Source of the DNA: Marinisporobacter sp.
GTDB lineage: Bacteria > Bacillota > Clostridia > Peptostreptococcales > Thermotaleaceae
Direction: 5' to 3'
Assembly (NCBI GenBank): GCA_025210525.1
Contig: JAOARP010000047.1
Coordinates: 248,001-312,000, forward strand
Length of the DNA: 64,000 nucleotides
Shown: positions 34,755 to 44,167 of the stretch, one piece after another
Layout: each line of letters starts with the position of its first letter
Position numbering within the stretch: the stretch's first letter is position 1
Notes under the pieces: generated by a model
Told to the model about the DNA's origin: nothing
Seen by the model: the letters and a program-made list of their open reading frames with translations, nothing else
Database searches by the model: none
Program-made: the position numbers and the translations under genes

Positions 34755-36027
34755 CTTGCATCTTCCTTTTTATCATTGTTTTCATGGGAATAATTATGGT
34801 AAAAACAGTTTTTTTGTTTTTTTCTGATTCTACATAAATTTTTCCATTCAAATGATTTTCAACAATATGCTTTACATGGGTTAATCCTATTCCTGTAGAC
34901 ATCTCTCCCGTTACCTTGTTGAATTTCGTAGAAAATCCAGGTTCAAAAACTAAATCAATATCGCCCGCTTCTATCCCTTGCCCATTATCCATTACTCGAA
35001 AGATACAGTTTTCTTCTTTCATTTCCTCTGTAACCGTGATAACTCCAATATCTTCTAACGCTTCCATAGAATTGATAATCAAGTTGTTCAATATGGAAAT
35101 CAATGGATAGAATTGGTCTGTCTTAAAGTCATGTTTGTATTTAAATCGAAGAATAACATTTTTATTTTCCGCATCAATACATTTTTGTGTATTCCCTTTG
35201 ATGATTGTAAGAAGTTCTTCTATACTCATACAGGGACTTGTATCCTCTTCTTGTAATGTTTTTTCTATCCCCGTAACCACACGCATATAATCTTTTTTTA
35301 TTTCGTGTATATCCTTTGCTACTAATAAAGCATCATCTTTTAAAATGGGCTCCTGTAGTTTTTCATATAGGTTATAACTTTTTTTCATTGCATTTTCAAT
35401 ATCTAAGGTAGATTTTCTTAAAAAAAACAATTCTGCCTTTAAATTGGCAATCAATAAAATTAGCTCTCTATATTTCTTTTCTCTTTGTTCTCTATCATAT
35501 CGGTCTTTGTAGTAGCTTACTCCATGATAAATATAAATAGTAAATACAGCTCGAACCATTCCTATTAAAATAATGGCTAAAATCACTCGCTCAAAGGAGT
35601 ATGCACCCATTTCCTTTCTCAAGAAAACCTCTACCATATTTGAGATGCTATCACAAAACCATAAAGAAGCTGTAAAAACAATAGCTCTATTTAATTTATT
35701 TCGTATATCTAATATTTTAAATAGTATACCAAACAATATATAAAATATTCCTACAGGATAATAAAAAGAAATTACTTCTTCAAAGCTTGTACCAGGATGA
35801 GATACCATATACACAAATGAACGAAACAAAAACACCCATATACCTACAATATTTGCAGCAGTAATAACAGAAATGTCTTTAAAGTAGATCAGTAACAAAG
35901 AAAGTGTCACTACTCCTAAAGAAAATCGAAAGGTTGTTGAAAAGGGACTTAAATAAATCTGTCCCATAAATACAGTTACCATAGAAATTACAAACAGTTT
36001 TTCTATTCTTTTTTTAACCTTTGTCAA
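34747..36027 (-). CDS. Membrane sensor histidine kinase (GlnK/YcbA-like)
   Basis: A 426-residue kinase: about five to six transmembrane helices in residues 10-180, a coiled linker, a probable phosphoacceptor His in AKDIHEIKKDYMRVVTG (about residue 243), and a HATPase domain with N box LNNLIINSMEAL, G1 MDNGQGI and G2 STGIGLTHVKHIVE. The DIHEIKKDY box is the form used by GlnK-like kinases. The start is TTG at 36027 with GAGGGTG upstream. The signal is probably an amino acid such as glutamate or glutamine, by analogy. Confidence 0.88.
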   Translation of the reverse strand: MTKVKKRIEKLFVISMVTVFMGQIYLSPFSTTFRFSLGVVTLSLLLIYFKDISVITAANIVGIWVFLFRSFVYMVSHPGTSFEEVISFYYPVGIFYILFGILFKILDIRNKLNRAIVFTASLWFCDSISNMVEVFLRKEMGAYSFERVILAIILIGMVRAVFTIYIYHGVSYYKDRYDREQREKKYRELILLIANLKAELFFLRKSTLDIENAMKKSYNLYEKLQEPILKDDALLVAKDIHEIKKDYMRVVTGIEKTLQEEDTSPCMSIEELLTIIKGNTQKCIDAENKNVILRFKYKHDFKTDQFYPLISILNNLIINSMEALEDIGVITVTEEMKEENCIFRVMDNGQGIEAGDIDLVFEPGFSTKFNKVTGEMSTGIGLTHVKHIVENHLNGKIYVESEKNKKTVFTIIIPMKTMIKRKMQGE

Positions 36028-36039
36028 TACAACACCCTC

Positions 36040-36600
36040 TTAAATATTATAATTTAAAATGAGTTTCGTGTTTGTTGATTTTTCATTGACAATCAAGAAA
36101 TGATTATAGTTTAGTTCGCAATACTCTACTAATTTTGCCATACTGCATTTAAGCTTTTGTACTTCTAATATATTCACACTTATTTCATCCCATCCAAAGT
36201 AAGTCAATCGATTTACTGCGTCTTTACCGATTAATTCTGCTGGAACAGAACCAAATACATTCCCTCTTAACACTTCATGATTTTGCCAAAATCGATTATG
36301 TATATCTAACGCTTTTGCATCTTTTAACTCAGAAGTTCTTCTTTCAGCAAATTCTTCTAAATAAGTCCCTTCATAATAATTTCTTCTTAATACAGGCTTA
36401 TAGACAAATGGAATCGTATTGATCCTTTGTAGTTTTATATCATTAGATACTTTCTTCTTTTCTGCTAATTCAAGCTTTACATTTTTACAAGCACGAATCA
36501 TTTCATCCATCAATTTTTCTAACTGTAGTTTATTGCCTACTGCTGCTGCTCTTTGTATTTGATCTGAAATTCTTTTTATGTCATTTGTACTTCCTTTCAT
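36040..36600 (-). CDS. Hypothetical protein upstream of the sensor kinase
   Basis: A 186-residue protein I do not recognise. The N-terminal third is helical and charged (IKRISDQIQRAAAVGNKLQLEKLMDEMIRACKNVKLELAEKKK). The rest looks globular, with LEEFAERRTSELKDAKALDIHNRFWQNHEV. There is no signal peptide or membrane segment. GGAAGGGG precedes the ATG. It ends 12 bases before the kinase start, so it is probably co-transcribed and may modulate the signalling pair. Confidence 0.65.
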   Translation of the reverse strand: MKGSTNDIKRISDQIQRAAAVGNKLQLEKLMDEMIRACKNVKLELAEKKKVSNDIKLQRINTIPFVYKPVLRRNYYEGTYLEEFAERRTSELKDAKALDIHNRFWQNHEVLRGNVFGSVPAELIGKDAVNRLTYFGWDEISVNILEVQKLKCSMAKLVEYCELNYNHFLIVNEKSTNTKLILNYNI

Positions 36601-36689
36601 GAAAATCCCCTTCCAGAACTATAATAAATACCCACTCTTTATTATAGCACTAAAGTGCGAAAAAAAGGCTATTTTGCCAAAAAATTAGA

Positions 36690-37328
36690 CTATGACCTTT
36701 TTATCATTTCTTCAAATTTTGCATCTACTTCTCCCTCTGACCAACTATTAAAAAATTTACCCATCTTGTAAAAATACAATTCTTTTGTTTTCTTTATAAA
36801 TTTCCAAATTCCTGTAGAAAACCTATATTCTCCCGTTGTTAAAACTTCTTCAACAATGCGAGTATTTTCGTCATATAATTCTTCATATGTTTCCTTTAAA
36901 CTTTTATAATCTAATCCCATTTTAAGATAAGTGTCTATCGCCATAGCCTTTAACATCCATCTATAATGATTGATCCCTTTAATAAATAGCTTTGTATAAT
37001 ATTTTTCCTTTATAAATATAAAGGTGTCTATATCTTCTGTAACCTTATACTCTTTTTCTAAATTTGCAAATAAATGTTGATCAATCAGTATATATCCTTC
37101 TTCTTCAAAAGATTTCAGAAGTACGTGAACCATTTCTTCATTTTTAATATTGCCCAAAAAGTTATCTATTATTTCTTCCTCTACTTCTTCATCTACATCT
37201 AAATTGTATAAAATATCTCTAAATATTTCTTCATTTATCCATATCCAATCTATATCTTCAAAAGAATTACTATCAAAGATCTCCTTCAATGAAGCCTTGG
37301 CTATTTTTTCTAAAATAAAAGCTTTCAA
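36690..37328 (-). CDS. Hypothetical acidic cytoplasmic protein
   Basis: A 212-residue protein I do not recognise. It is acidic and rich in aromatic residues (FEDIDWIWINEEIFRDILYN, VDEEVEEEIIDNFLGN) with no membrane segments. The start is apparently TTG at 37328, preceded by GGTGGTGAT. It lies 89 bases upstream of the previous hypothetical gene on the same strand and could share its transcript. Confidence 0.55.
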   Translation of the reverse strand: MKAFILEKIAKASLKEIFDSNSFEDIDWIWINEEIFRDILYNLDVDEEVEEEIIDNFLGNIKNEEMVHVLLKSFEEEGYILIDQHLFANLEKEYKVTEDIDTFIFIKEKYYTKLFIKGINHYRWMLKAMAIDTYLKMGLDYKSLKETYEELYDENTRIVEEVLTTGEYRFSTGIWKFIKKTKELYFYKMGKFFNSWSEGEVDAKFEEMIKRS

Positions 37329-37496
37329 ATCATCACCACCATAATTTTTTATTCTATCTATCTTTCACAAATATAAAACATATTTTAACATAACCTTTCT
37401 TTAAATTCTATGATTCTATGAATAATATAATCAACCTATCAAAAATTATTAATATAGTATGTTAAAATAATATATTCAAACAAAGTGGAGGTGCTT

Positions 37497-38000
37497 ATGA
37501 AAAAAGCTATATTTTTAGATAGAGATGGTGTAATTAATGATAATAAAAAACCTGTTAACAAGCCAAAAGATTTAATCCTTTACCCTTGGACTATAGAAGC
37601 ACTTAAAATATTAAGTAACCAAGGCTTTATGTTATTTGTTGTAACCAATCAAGGTGGCATTGAAATGGGTTATTTTACAGAAGATGATTTAAAAACTATT
37701 CACGATGAAATGATGAGGATATTTAAATCAGAAGACATTCCTATTGATGATATTGCCTATTGCCCACATTTTAAAACTAAATGTGAATGTAGAAAGCCTT
37801 CTCCAGGAATGCTTATAAAGCTTTCAGAAAATCATGACATTGATCTAAAAAAATCTTATATGATAGGAGATCGTGAAATGGATATAACAGCTGGTCTTCA
37901 AGCTGGATGCACTACTATAAAAATAGGAAAACCCTGTAAAAATGCCCATTACACCGTCAATAACTTATTAGAGGCTGCAAAGCTTATCGTAAATCTTTAG
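37497..38000 (+). CDS. HAD-family histidinol-phosphate/heptose-bisphosphate phosphatase (GmhB-like)
   Basis: A 167-residue HAD-IIIA phosphatase. The catalytic DxD is in IFLDRDGVIND (Asp8, Asp10), motif II is VVTNQGG, and motif III/IV is YMIGDREMDITAG. A zinc loop CPHFKTKCECRKPSPGM is typical of GmhB. The start at 37497 follows GGAGGTGCTT. In a Gram-positive lacking LPS, the substrate may be another sugar bisphosphate or a general phosphosugar. It is followed by a terminator and then a glycolipid synthase gene. Confidence 0.9.
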   Translation: MKKAIFLDRDGVINDNKKPVNKPKDLILYPWTIEALKILSNQGFMLFVVTNQGGIEMGYFTEDDLKTIHDEMMRIFKSEDIPIDDIAYCPHFKTKCECRKPSPGMLIKLSENHDIDLKKSYMIGDREMDITAGLQAGCTTIKIGKPCKNAHYTVNNLLEAAKLIVNL

Positions 38001-38032
38001 CAGATTAGAGAAACCTCTAATCTGTTTTTTTC
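38001..38032 (+). terminator. Terminator of the phosphatase gene
   Basis: CAGATTAGAG and CTCTAATCTG arms followed by TTTTTTT, overlapping the stop codon region. Confidence 0.85.
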
Positions 38033-38113
38033 CTTAAAAAAGTATATTTTCTTTAGATAATGGTCAAAACTTTACATAAAAATGGTATAATATTCATTTG
38101 GGAGGTGAGTACT

Positions 38114-39262
38114 ATGAACATACTATTTTTTACTGTATCAGCTGGAGAAGGTCACAACCAAGTTGCTAAGACGGTTGCTGATCATATTAAAAATCTTCAT
38201 TCTGATCATAATATAGAAATTATTGATACCTTTAACTATATGCACCGTCATCTTCATAAAATGATTATTGAAACTTATATGAAATCTATTAAATATATGC
38301 CTGCTTTATACCGATTTATTTATAATCGTTCAGAATATACAGATAGCTCTATTTCTGATGTAAGTGAATTTTTAAATCAAATATTATTATCAAGAAAGCT
38401 ATCCAAATTACTCGCAGATTTCGAACCTGATGTCATTGTGTGTACCCATCCTTTTCCTGCAGAAGCTTTATCTGTTATGAAGAGAAAAGGAAAAATCAAT
38501 ATTCCACTGGTAACAATCCTTACAGATTATACCATTCATCCTAGCTGGATCAATAAAGAAGTAGATTATTATATTTTTCCATCCGAAACCTTTGCATACC
38601 AATTTCAGTATTGGGAAATTCCAAAGGAAAAAGCTAAATTTTTTGGTATTCCAGTAGATCAAAAGTTCAACCATGAGCCTCATCGAGATGCATTATGCTC
38701 AAAGCTTGGTATTAAAAATACCTTTACAGCACTCATTATGGGCGGAGGACTGGGTCTTGGTAATATTACAGAAACACTGAATTATCTATTCACTTATAAT
38801 GTCCATATTCAGTTATTAGTTGTTACAGGTAAAAACGAAGAACTCTACCAATATCTTTTAAAAAACAGTCGCCCAAATTTAAAAGCCTTTGGCTATGTAA
38901 ATAATATAGATGAGCTTATGAGTGTATCTGATTTAATCATCACAAAACCTGGTGGAATCACAGTCACCGAATCCCTTAATAAGGAGCTTCCTATTATTGT
39001 TACCTCTAAGCTTCCAGGTCAAGAGGAAAGAAATACAGAATTCATACTCAACAACGGTATTGGTATGGTAGCCAATAGTCCTAATTCTCTTATTTCTTGT
39101 ATTAATTTACTAAAAGAAGATGAAGAAAAGTACAACATTTTCAAACAAAATATGGCTAGATTAAAAAAGCCAAATGCTACAAAGGATATTGCCCAGTTTT
39201 TACTTAGTTTATGTGTAGAAGAAAATAACAACCTCAATGCAAAAGAATCCTCCTTGACATAA
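38114..39262 (+). CDS. Glycolipid glycosyltransferase (MGDG synthase/UgtP-like)
   Basis: A 382-residue GT28-type enzyme. The N-terminal MNILFFTVSAGEGHNQVA and IDTFNYMHRHLHKMIIETY match the MGDG-synthase N-domain. The C-terminal nucleotide-sugar site is GGGLGLGNITE ... FGYVNNIDELMSVSDLIITKPGGITVTES ... PGQEERN. It would transfer a sugar from UDP-sugar to diacylglycerol at the membrane, supplying glycolipid or lipoteichoic-acid anchors. The start at 38114 follows GGGAGGTGAGT; an earlier in-frame ATG at 38060 lacks such a site. Confidence 0.9.
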   Translation: MNILFFTVSAGEGHNQVAKTVADHIKNLHSDHNIEIIDTFNYMHRHLHKMIIETYMKSIKYMPALYRFIYNRSEYTDSSISDVSEFLNQILLSRKLSKLLADFEPDVIVCTHPFPAEALSVMKRKGKINIPLVTILTDYTIHPSWINKEVDYYIFPSETFAYQFQYWEIPKEKAKFFGIPVDQKFNHEPHRDALCSKLGIKNTFTALIMGGGLGLGNITETLNYLFTYNVHIQLLVVTGKNEELYQYLLKNSRPNLKAFGYVNNIDELMSVSDLIITKPGGITVTESLNKELPIIVTSKLPGQEERNTEFILNNGIGMVANSPNSLISCINLLKEDEEKYNIFKQNMARLKKPNATKDIAQFLLSLCVEENNNLNAKESSLT

Positions 39263-39281
39263 TCAAGAAGGATTCTTTTTT
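39241..39281 (+). terminator. Terminator overlapping the glycosyltransferase stop codon
   Basis: AAAAGAATCC and GGATTCTTTT arms with inner CCTTGA/TCAAG pairing, then TTTTTA. It also lies at the 3' end of gltB on the other strand. Confidence 0.75.
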
Positions 39282-42200
39282 ATTGACATTCTTTTAATTT
39301 CATTTCATAAACAGGAGAAATTACTCTTACAAATTTGTTACTATATTCCTCCCAATGATCTAGAATCATCTTTCCTTTCTTACTATTTGTATATTGATAA
39401 TGATTCTTTACAAGTCTTTTTACTACTTCTTCATCTTCATGCTCTAAAGCTTTTATCTCAACAATTTGTTTATTGCACTGATCATAAAAATCTTTATTTT
39501 CATCAAGAATATAAGCTACTCCTCCACTCATTCCAGCTCCAAAGTTTCTACCTACAGGTCCTAATATAACTGCAGTTCCCCCTGTCATATATTCGCACCC
39601 ATGATTTCCTACACCTTCTACAACGGCTACTGCTCCACTATTTCTAACACAGAATCTTTGTCCAACAATTCCTCTAATATACGCTTCCCCTGATGTAGCT
39701 CCGTAAAGCAGTGTATTCCCTGCAATCATATTGTCTTCTGGGATAAAGCTTACATCCTTTGGTGGAACTAAAATAATCTTTCCACCTGATAATCCTTTCC
39801 CAAGATAATCATTGGCATCTCCTTCAAGGGTTAGTGTAAGTCCCTTTGCTACAAAGGCACCAAAGCTTTGTCCTGCTGAGCCTTTAAAATTTAGAGTAAT
39901 AGTATCATCCGAAAGTCCTTCGTCCCCATATTTTTTAGCAATTTCACCACTTAGCATGGTTCCAACTGTTCTATCTGTATTTTTAATTTTAAATTCTCCT
40001 TGAACTTTTTTTCCTTTTTCAATGGCTTCTTTTGAAAGCTTTATTAATTCTCTATCTAAGATATGATGAATTTTATGATCCTGAAATGTTGTACATCTAT
40101 CAATAATACGAGATGGAATTTCAGGTCTATATAATACGGCTGATACATCTAAATCTCTCAATTTATCTTTTTTCATTTCTTTTGCTTTCAATACATCTAC
40201 TCTTCCAATCATTTCATCTATTGTTTTAAAGCCTAAATCTGCCATAATTTCTCTTGTTTCTTGCGCCACAAATTTTAGATAACGAATCAAATGCTCTACC
40301 TTTCCGCTAAACCTTTCTCGCAACTTCTCATCTTGTGTTGCAATACCAGCTGAGCATTTATTCAAATGACATTGTCTACACATGATACAACCAAGAGACA
40401 CAAGTCCAGTCGTTGCAAAACCATATTCTTCTGCTCCTAAAAGTGCTGCAATGACTACATCTCTTCCTGATCTTATTTTCCCATCAACTTGTATAGTAAT
40501 TCTACTTCTTAAATTATTTAAAAGGAGTGTTTGTTGGGTTTCAGCAAGTCCTAATTCCCAAGGAAGTCCTACATATTTCATAGAACTAATTGGAGACGCT
40601 CCTGTTCCTCCATCATGTCCACTGATCATTACAACATCTGCATATCCCTTTGCGACTCCTGCTGCAACAGTTCCAACTCCTGCTTCTGCTACAAGCTTCA
40701 CATTAATTCTTGCAGATGAATTTGCATTTTTCAAATCAAATATCAATTGAGCCAAATCCTCTATAGAATAAATATCATGATGTGGTGGTGGAGAAATCAA
40801 ATCTATTCCTGCCATAGCATGACGCACCTTAGCAATTTCTGCTGTAACTTTATTTCCTGGTAAATGTCCTCCCTCTCCAGGCTTTGCTCCCTGTGCCATT
40901 TTGATTTGCAGTTCATCACAATTTACTAGATAATTGGTCGTTACTCCAAATCTTCCTGATGCTACTTGTTTTACAGCACTTCTTAAGCTATCTCCATTTT
41001 GTTTTACTATATATCTATTTGGGTCTTCTCCACCTTCCCCTGAATTACTTCTTCCCCCTATTCTATTCATAGCAATAGCTATTGTTTCGTGAGCTTCTTT
41101 ACTAAGAGAACCAAAAGACATACCTGCTATAGTAAATCGTTTTACAATATCTTCTACAGATTCTACGTCTTCAATAGCTATGCTTTCTCTATCTTTAAAC
41201 TTTAATAGTCCTCGAATAGTTGCTACTTTTTCATTTTGTTCATTTACTTCCTTAGCATATCCTTTATAGAGATAGTAGTCATTCTCTAAGCATGACTTTC
41301 TTAATCTCTTTACTACTTCAGGATTTAATATATGATACTCCCCATCCTTTTTATAGGATAGCTCTCCTCCTATCTCCAATGTTCCATCTAATCTACCAGC
41401 CTTTTCATAAGCAGATGTATGTCTTATAACTACTTCTTTAGCAATCCCTTCTAAGTCCATTCCAGACAGCTGAGCTGGTGTATCTGTAAAATATGCATCA
41501 ATGACATTTTGATTGATCCCTACAGCTTGGAATATTTGTGCTCCATTATAGCTTTGTAGTGTTGCAATCCCCATTCTTGAAATAATCTTTAGAAGTCCTG
41601 CTGAAATAGCTTTGCAGTAATTTCCAAATCCTTTTTCTAAACTGTCTATATTTTTTACATATTTTTTATCAGCTATGATTTTTCCAATGACATCATATAC
41701 CATATATGGATTAACTGCCTTCGCACCATACCCTACTAAAAGAGCGATATGCATAACATCCCTTGCATCTCCAGCTTCTACAATCAAGTCAACAGATGTT
41801 CTTAGCTTTTTACGAATCAAATGATGGTGAACTGCTCCTAATGCTAATAAACTTGGTATAGGAGCATTGTACCTTCCTATGCTTCGATCACTTAATATAA
41901 GGATATTACACCCTTCCCTTACACTTTCTTCTGCACGTTTGCAAAGATAATCTAATGCTTTTTTAAGTCCCTTTTCTCGATCAATTTCAAAAGTAATAGG
42001 AATAGTAATAGCTCTAAAATCATCATTATTTAAATGCCTAATATCCTCCATTTGTCGATTACATAAAATAGGATGCTTAAGCTCTATATACGTATGTTCT
42101 TTTTCAATTTCTATTTCATCTAATAGCTTTCCATGACCTCCAATAAACTGAATAAGGGACATAATGATTTCTTCTCGAATAGGATCTATCGGAGGATTAG

Positions 42201-43779
42201 TAACCTGCGCAAATGTTTGTCTAAAATAATTAAAAAGAAGTTGTGGCCTATCAGATAAAACAGCTAACGGAATGTCCATCCCCATAGAACCAATTGGTTC
42301 CTTCCCATTTTCAGCCATATATCCAATAACTCTTTGCATCTCTTCTTCTGTAAAGCCAAAGATTTTCTCCTTTAACAGAATCGTTTCTTTTCTCATTTTT
42401 TTAATTTCATAAGATTCTTTAATATCATCAAGAACGATTTTATTATTCTTAATCCACTCTACAAATGGCTTTTCCTTAGATGCTGCCCATTTTATTTCAT
42501 CATCTGAAATAATTCTTCCTTCTTCTGTATCTATTAAAAGCATCTTCCCTGGTTCAATACGACCTTTTTTCGCTATTTTTTCTTGCTCTATATCAACTAC
42601 ACCAATTTCTGATGCCATAACTACCATTTCATCCTTTGTAATCAGATATCGAGCAGGTCTTAAGCCATTTCTATCTAGTGTTACCCCTACCTTTACCCCA
42701 TCACTAAAAGCAATAGTCGCAGGTCCATCCCACGGTTCCATAAGTCTTGCAAAATACTCATAAAACCCTCTTTTATCTTGATCCATTTTTGAATCATTTT
42801 GCCATGCTTCAGGAATCAACATCATCATGGCATTTTCCATAGAATGTCCATTAGCAGTAAACAGTTCTAGTGCATTGTCTAAGGATGCAGAGTCACTCCC
42901 CCCCGGTTCAATAACAGGTAATATTTTTTTTAAATCTTCTCCAAATATCTTAGAATGCATTACCCCTTCTCTAGCATTCATCCAGTTTATATTTCCTCTT
43001 ATGGTATTGATCTCACCATTATGGGCTAAATATCTAAAGGGTTGTGCTAGCTTCCATGATGGAAATGTATTTGTACTATATCTTTCATGGACAATCGCAA
43101 TTGCAGTTTTCATGTCCTCATCCTGCAAATCTAAATAAAACTCATCTAACTTATATCCCAAAATCTGCCCTTTGTAAATCATAGTGCTACTAGATAAACT
43201 ACAAATATAAAAACTCTCTGCATAAGGTCTTTTTAAATCAGCAATTCTATTTTGAACACCTTTTCTAACCATCAATAGCTTTCTTTCAAAGGTTTCGTGT
43301 TCCTGATTGTTTCTATCAATAAACACCTGCATCACAACAGGCCTTGTTGCTCTTGCCGATTCTCCACACGCCTTTTCATTTACCACTACCTCTCTCCAGC
43401 CAAGGAGTTTTTGATTTTCTTCTTTTAAGATCCTTTCAAAAATCCCTTCACAGAAAATTCTAGCATTTGGCTGTCGTGGTAAAAAGATCATTCCTACTGC
43501 ATAATCATCCTCATTAGGTAAAATAATCCCTAATTTTTCAGTTTCTTTCTTCAAAAACTCATGGGGAATCTGCATCATAATACCAGAACCATCTCCTGTA
43601 CTTTCATCCGCCCCCACTGCTCCTCTATGCTTTAAGTTTTTCAAAATTTCTAATGATTGTTTTAATATTTTATGGTTCTTTACTCCCTTAATATTTGCTA
43701 TAAATCCAACTCCGCAGCTATCTTTTTCTAAATGAGGATTATATAAGCCTTGCTTTTCTGGCAATCCATTCCTATTCAT
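39280..43779 (-). CDS. gltB: Glutamate synthase, large subunit
   Basis: A 1499-residue GOGAT alpha chain: class II glutaminase domain with nucleophile Cys22 (KDSCGVGFIA), central domain, FMN-binding synthase domain (GQGAKPGEGGHLPG, SPPPHHDIYSIEDLAQL), a 3Fe-4S cysteine set CIMCRQCHLNKC (near residue 1135) and a C-terminal GXGXG beta-helix. I chose ATG at 43779, whose product starts NRNGLPEKQGLY as in relatives, after GGAAGGAA; the in-frame start at 43818 lacks a site. It makes two glutamates from glutamine and 2-oxoglutarate. No small subunit (gltD) is adjacent. Confidence 0.96.
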   Translation of the reverse strand: MNRNGLPEKQGLYNPHLEKDSCGVGFIANIKGVKNHKILKQSLEILKNLKHRGAVGADESTGDGSGIMMQIPHEFLKKETEKLGIILPNEDDYAVGMIFLPRQPNARIFCEGIFERILKEENQKLLGWREVVVNEKACGESARATRPVVMQVFIDRNNQEHETFERKLLMVRKGVQNRIADLKRPYAESFYICSLSSSTMIYKGQILGYKLDEFYLDLQDEDMKTAIAIVHERYSTNTFPSWKLAQPFRYLAHNGEINTIRGNINWMNAREGVMHSKIFGEDLKKILPVIEPGGSDSASLDNALELFTANGHSMENAMMMLIPEAWQNDSKMDQDKRGFYEYFARLMEPWDGPATIAFSDGVKVGVTLDRNGLRPARYLITKDEMVVMASEIGVVDIEQEKIAKKGRIEPGKMLLIDTEEGRIISDDEIKWAASKEKPFVEWIKNNKIVLDDIKESYEIKKMRKETILLKEKIFGFTEEEMQRVIGYMAENGKEPIGSMGMDIPLAVLSDRPQLLFNYFRQTFAQVTNPPIDPIREEIIMSLIQFIGGHGKLLDEIEIEKEHTYIELKHPILCNRQMEDIRHLNNDDFRAITIPITFEIDREKGLKKALDYLCKRAEESVREGCNILILSDRSIGRYNAPIPSLLALGAVHHHLIRKKLRTSVDLIVEAGDARDVMHIALLVGYGAKAVNPYMVYDVIGKIIADKKYVKNIDSLEKGFGNYCKAISAGLLKIISRMGIATLQSYNGAQIFQAVGINQNVIDAYFTDTPAQLSGMDLEGIAKEVVIRHTSAYEKAGRLDGTLEIGGELSYKKDGEYHILNPEVVKRLRKSCLENDYYLYKGYAKEVNEQNEKVATIRGLLKFKDRESIAIEDVESVEDIVKRFTIAGMSFGSLSKEAHETIAIAMNRIGGRSNSGEGGEDPNRYIVKQNGDSLRSAVKQVASGRFGVTTNYLVNCDELQIKMAQGAKPGEGGHLPGNKVTAEIAKVRHAMAGIDLISPPPHHDIYSIEDLAQLIFDLKNANSSARINVKLVAEAGVGTVAAGVAKGYADVVMISGHDGGTGASPISSMKYVGLPWELGLAETQQTLLLNNLRSRITIQVDGKIRSGRDVVIAALLGAEEYGFATTGLVSLGCIMCRQCHLNKCSAGIATQDEKLRERFSGKVEHLIRYLKFVAQETREIMADLGFKTIDEMIGRVDVLKAKEMKKDKLRDLDVSAVLYRPEIPSRIIDRCTTFQDHKIHHILDRELIKLSKEAIEKGKKVQGEFKIKNTDRTVGTMLSGEIAKKYGDEGLSDDTITLNFKGSAGQSFGAFVAKGLTLTLEGDANDYLGKGLSGGKIILVPPKDVSFIPEDNMIAGNTLLYGATSGEAYIRGIVGQRFCVRNSGAVAVVEGVGNHGCEYMTGGTAVILGPVGRNFGAGMSGGVAYILDENKDFYDQCNKQIVEIKALEHEDEEVVKRLVKNHYQYTNSKKGKMILDHWEEYSNKFVRVISPVYEMKLKECQ

Positions 43780-43866
43780 ACACGATTCCTTCCCTTCCAC
43801 AATTTTATATAAATACAAATCATCTTGGTCATTGTATACTTTTCTGAATTTTTTGTATTGTGCAAG

Positions 43867-43895
43867 ATTATAGCATACAATTCGACACTTTTCAA
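43867..43895 (-). promoter_or_regulatory. gltB promoter with TTGAAAAGTGTCGA motif
   Basis: TTGAAA (complement of 43890-43895), 17 bases, TATAAT (complement of 43867-43872). The 14-base start TTGAAAAGTGTCGA is shared with the sstT promoter. The remainder of the 43780-44167 gap holds only the terminator of the downstream locus. Confidence 0.8.
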
Positions 43896-44018
43896 CGTTT
43901 TCTAATAAATTTACCCTTATTATTTTTTCCTTATTTTAGGAAAACGATTGCATTTGTAAAGAAAAGAACAAATTTATCTATTCATGGAAAAGAAAGTCAT
44001 GTTCCATCCCTTTAAGAA

Positions 44019-44062
44019 TAAAAAAACCTCTAACAGAAAATTACTCTATTAGAGGTTTTTTT
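44019..44062. terminator. Terminator of the ABC/surface locus (bidirectional)
   Basis: CCTCTAA (44027-44033) pairs with TTAGAGG (44049-44055), with A- and T-runs on each side. It lies 105 bases after the last gene of the minus-strand locus. Confidence 0.75.
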
Positions 44063-44167
44063 ATCATTATATATTCATTTTTATAATATTTACATGATCT
44101 ACCATATGTATCCAAGGCAGCTTTCGCTCCTAATAGCTTCTCTTTCAGTAGTTATTAAGCATTATGT

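Noticed and set aside
40382..40750. 122-codon plus-strand frame inside gltB
   Set aside because: Antisense to the highly conserved FMN domain; composition reflects the opposite strand.
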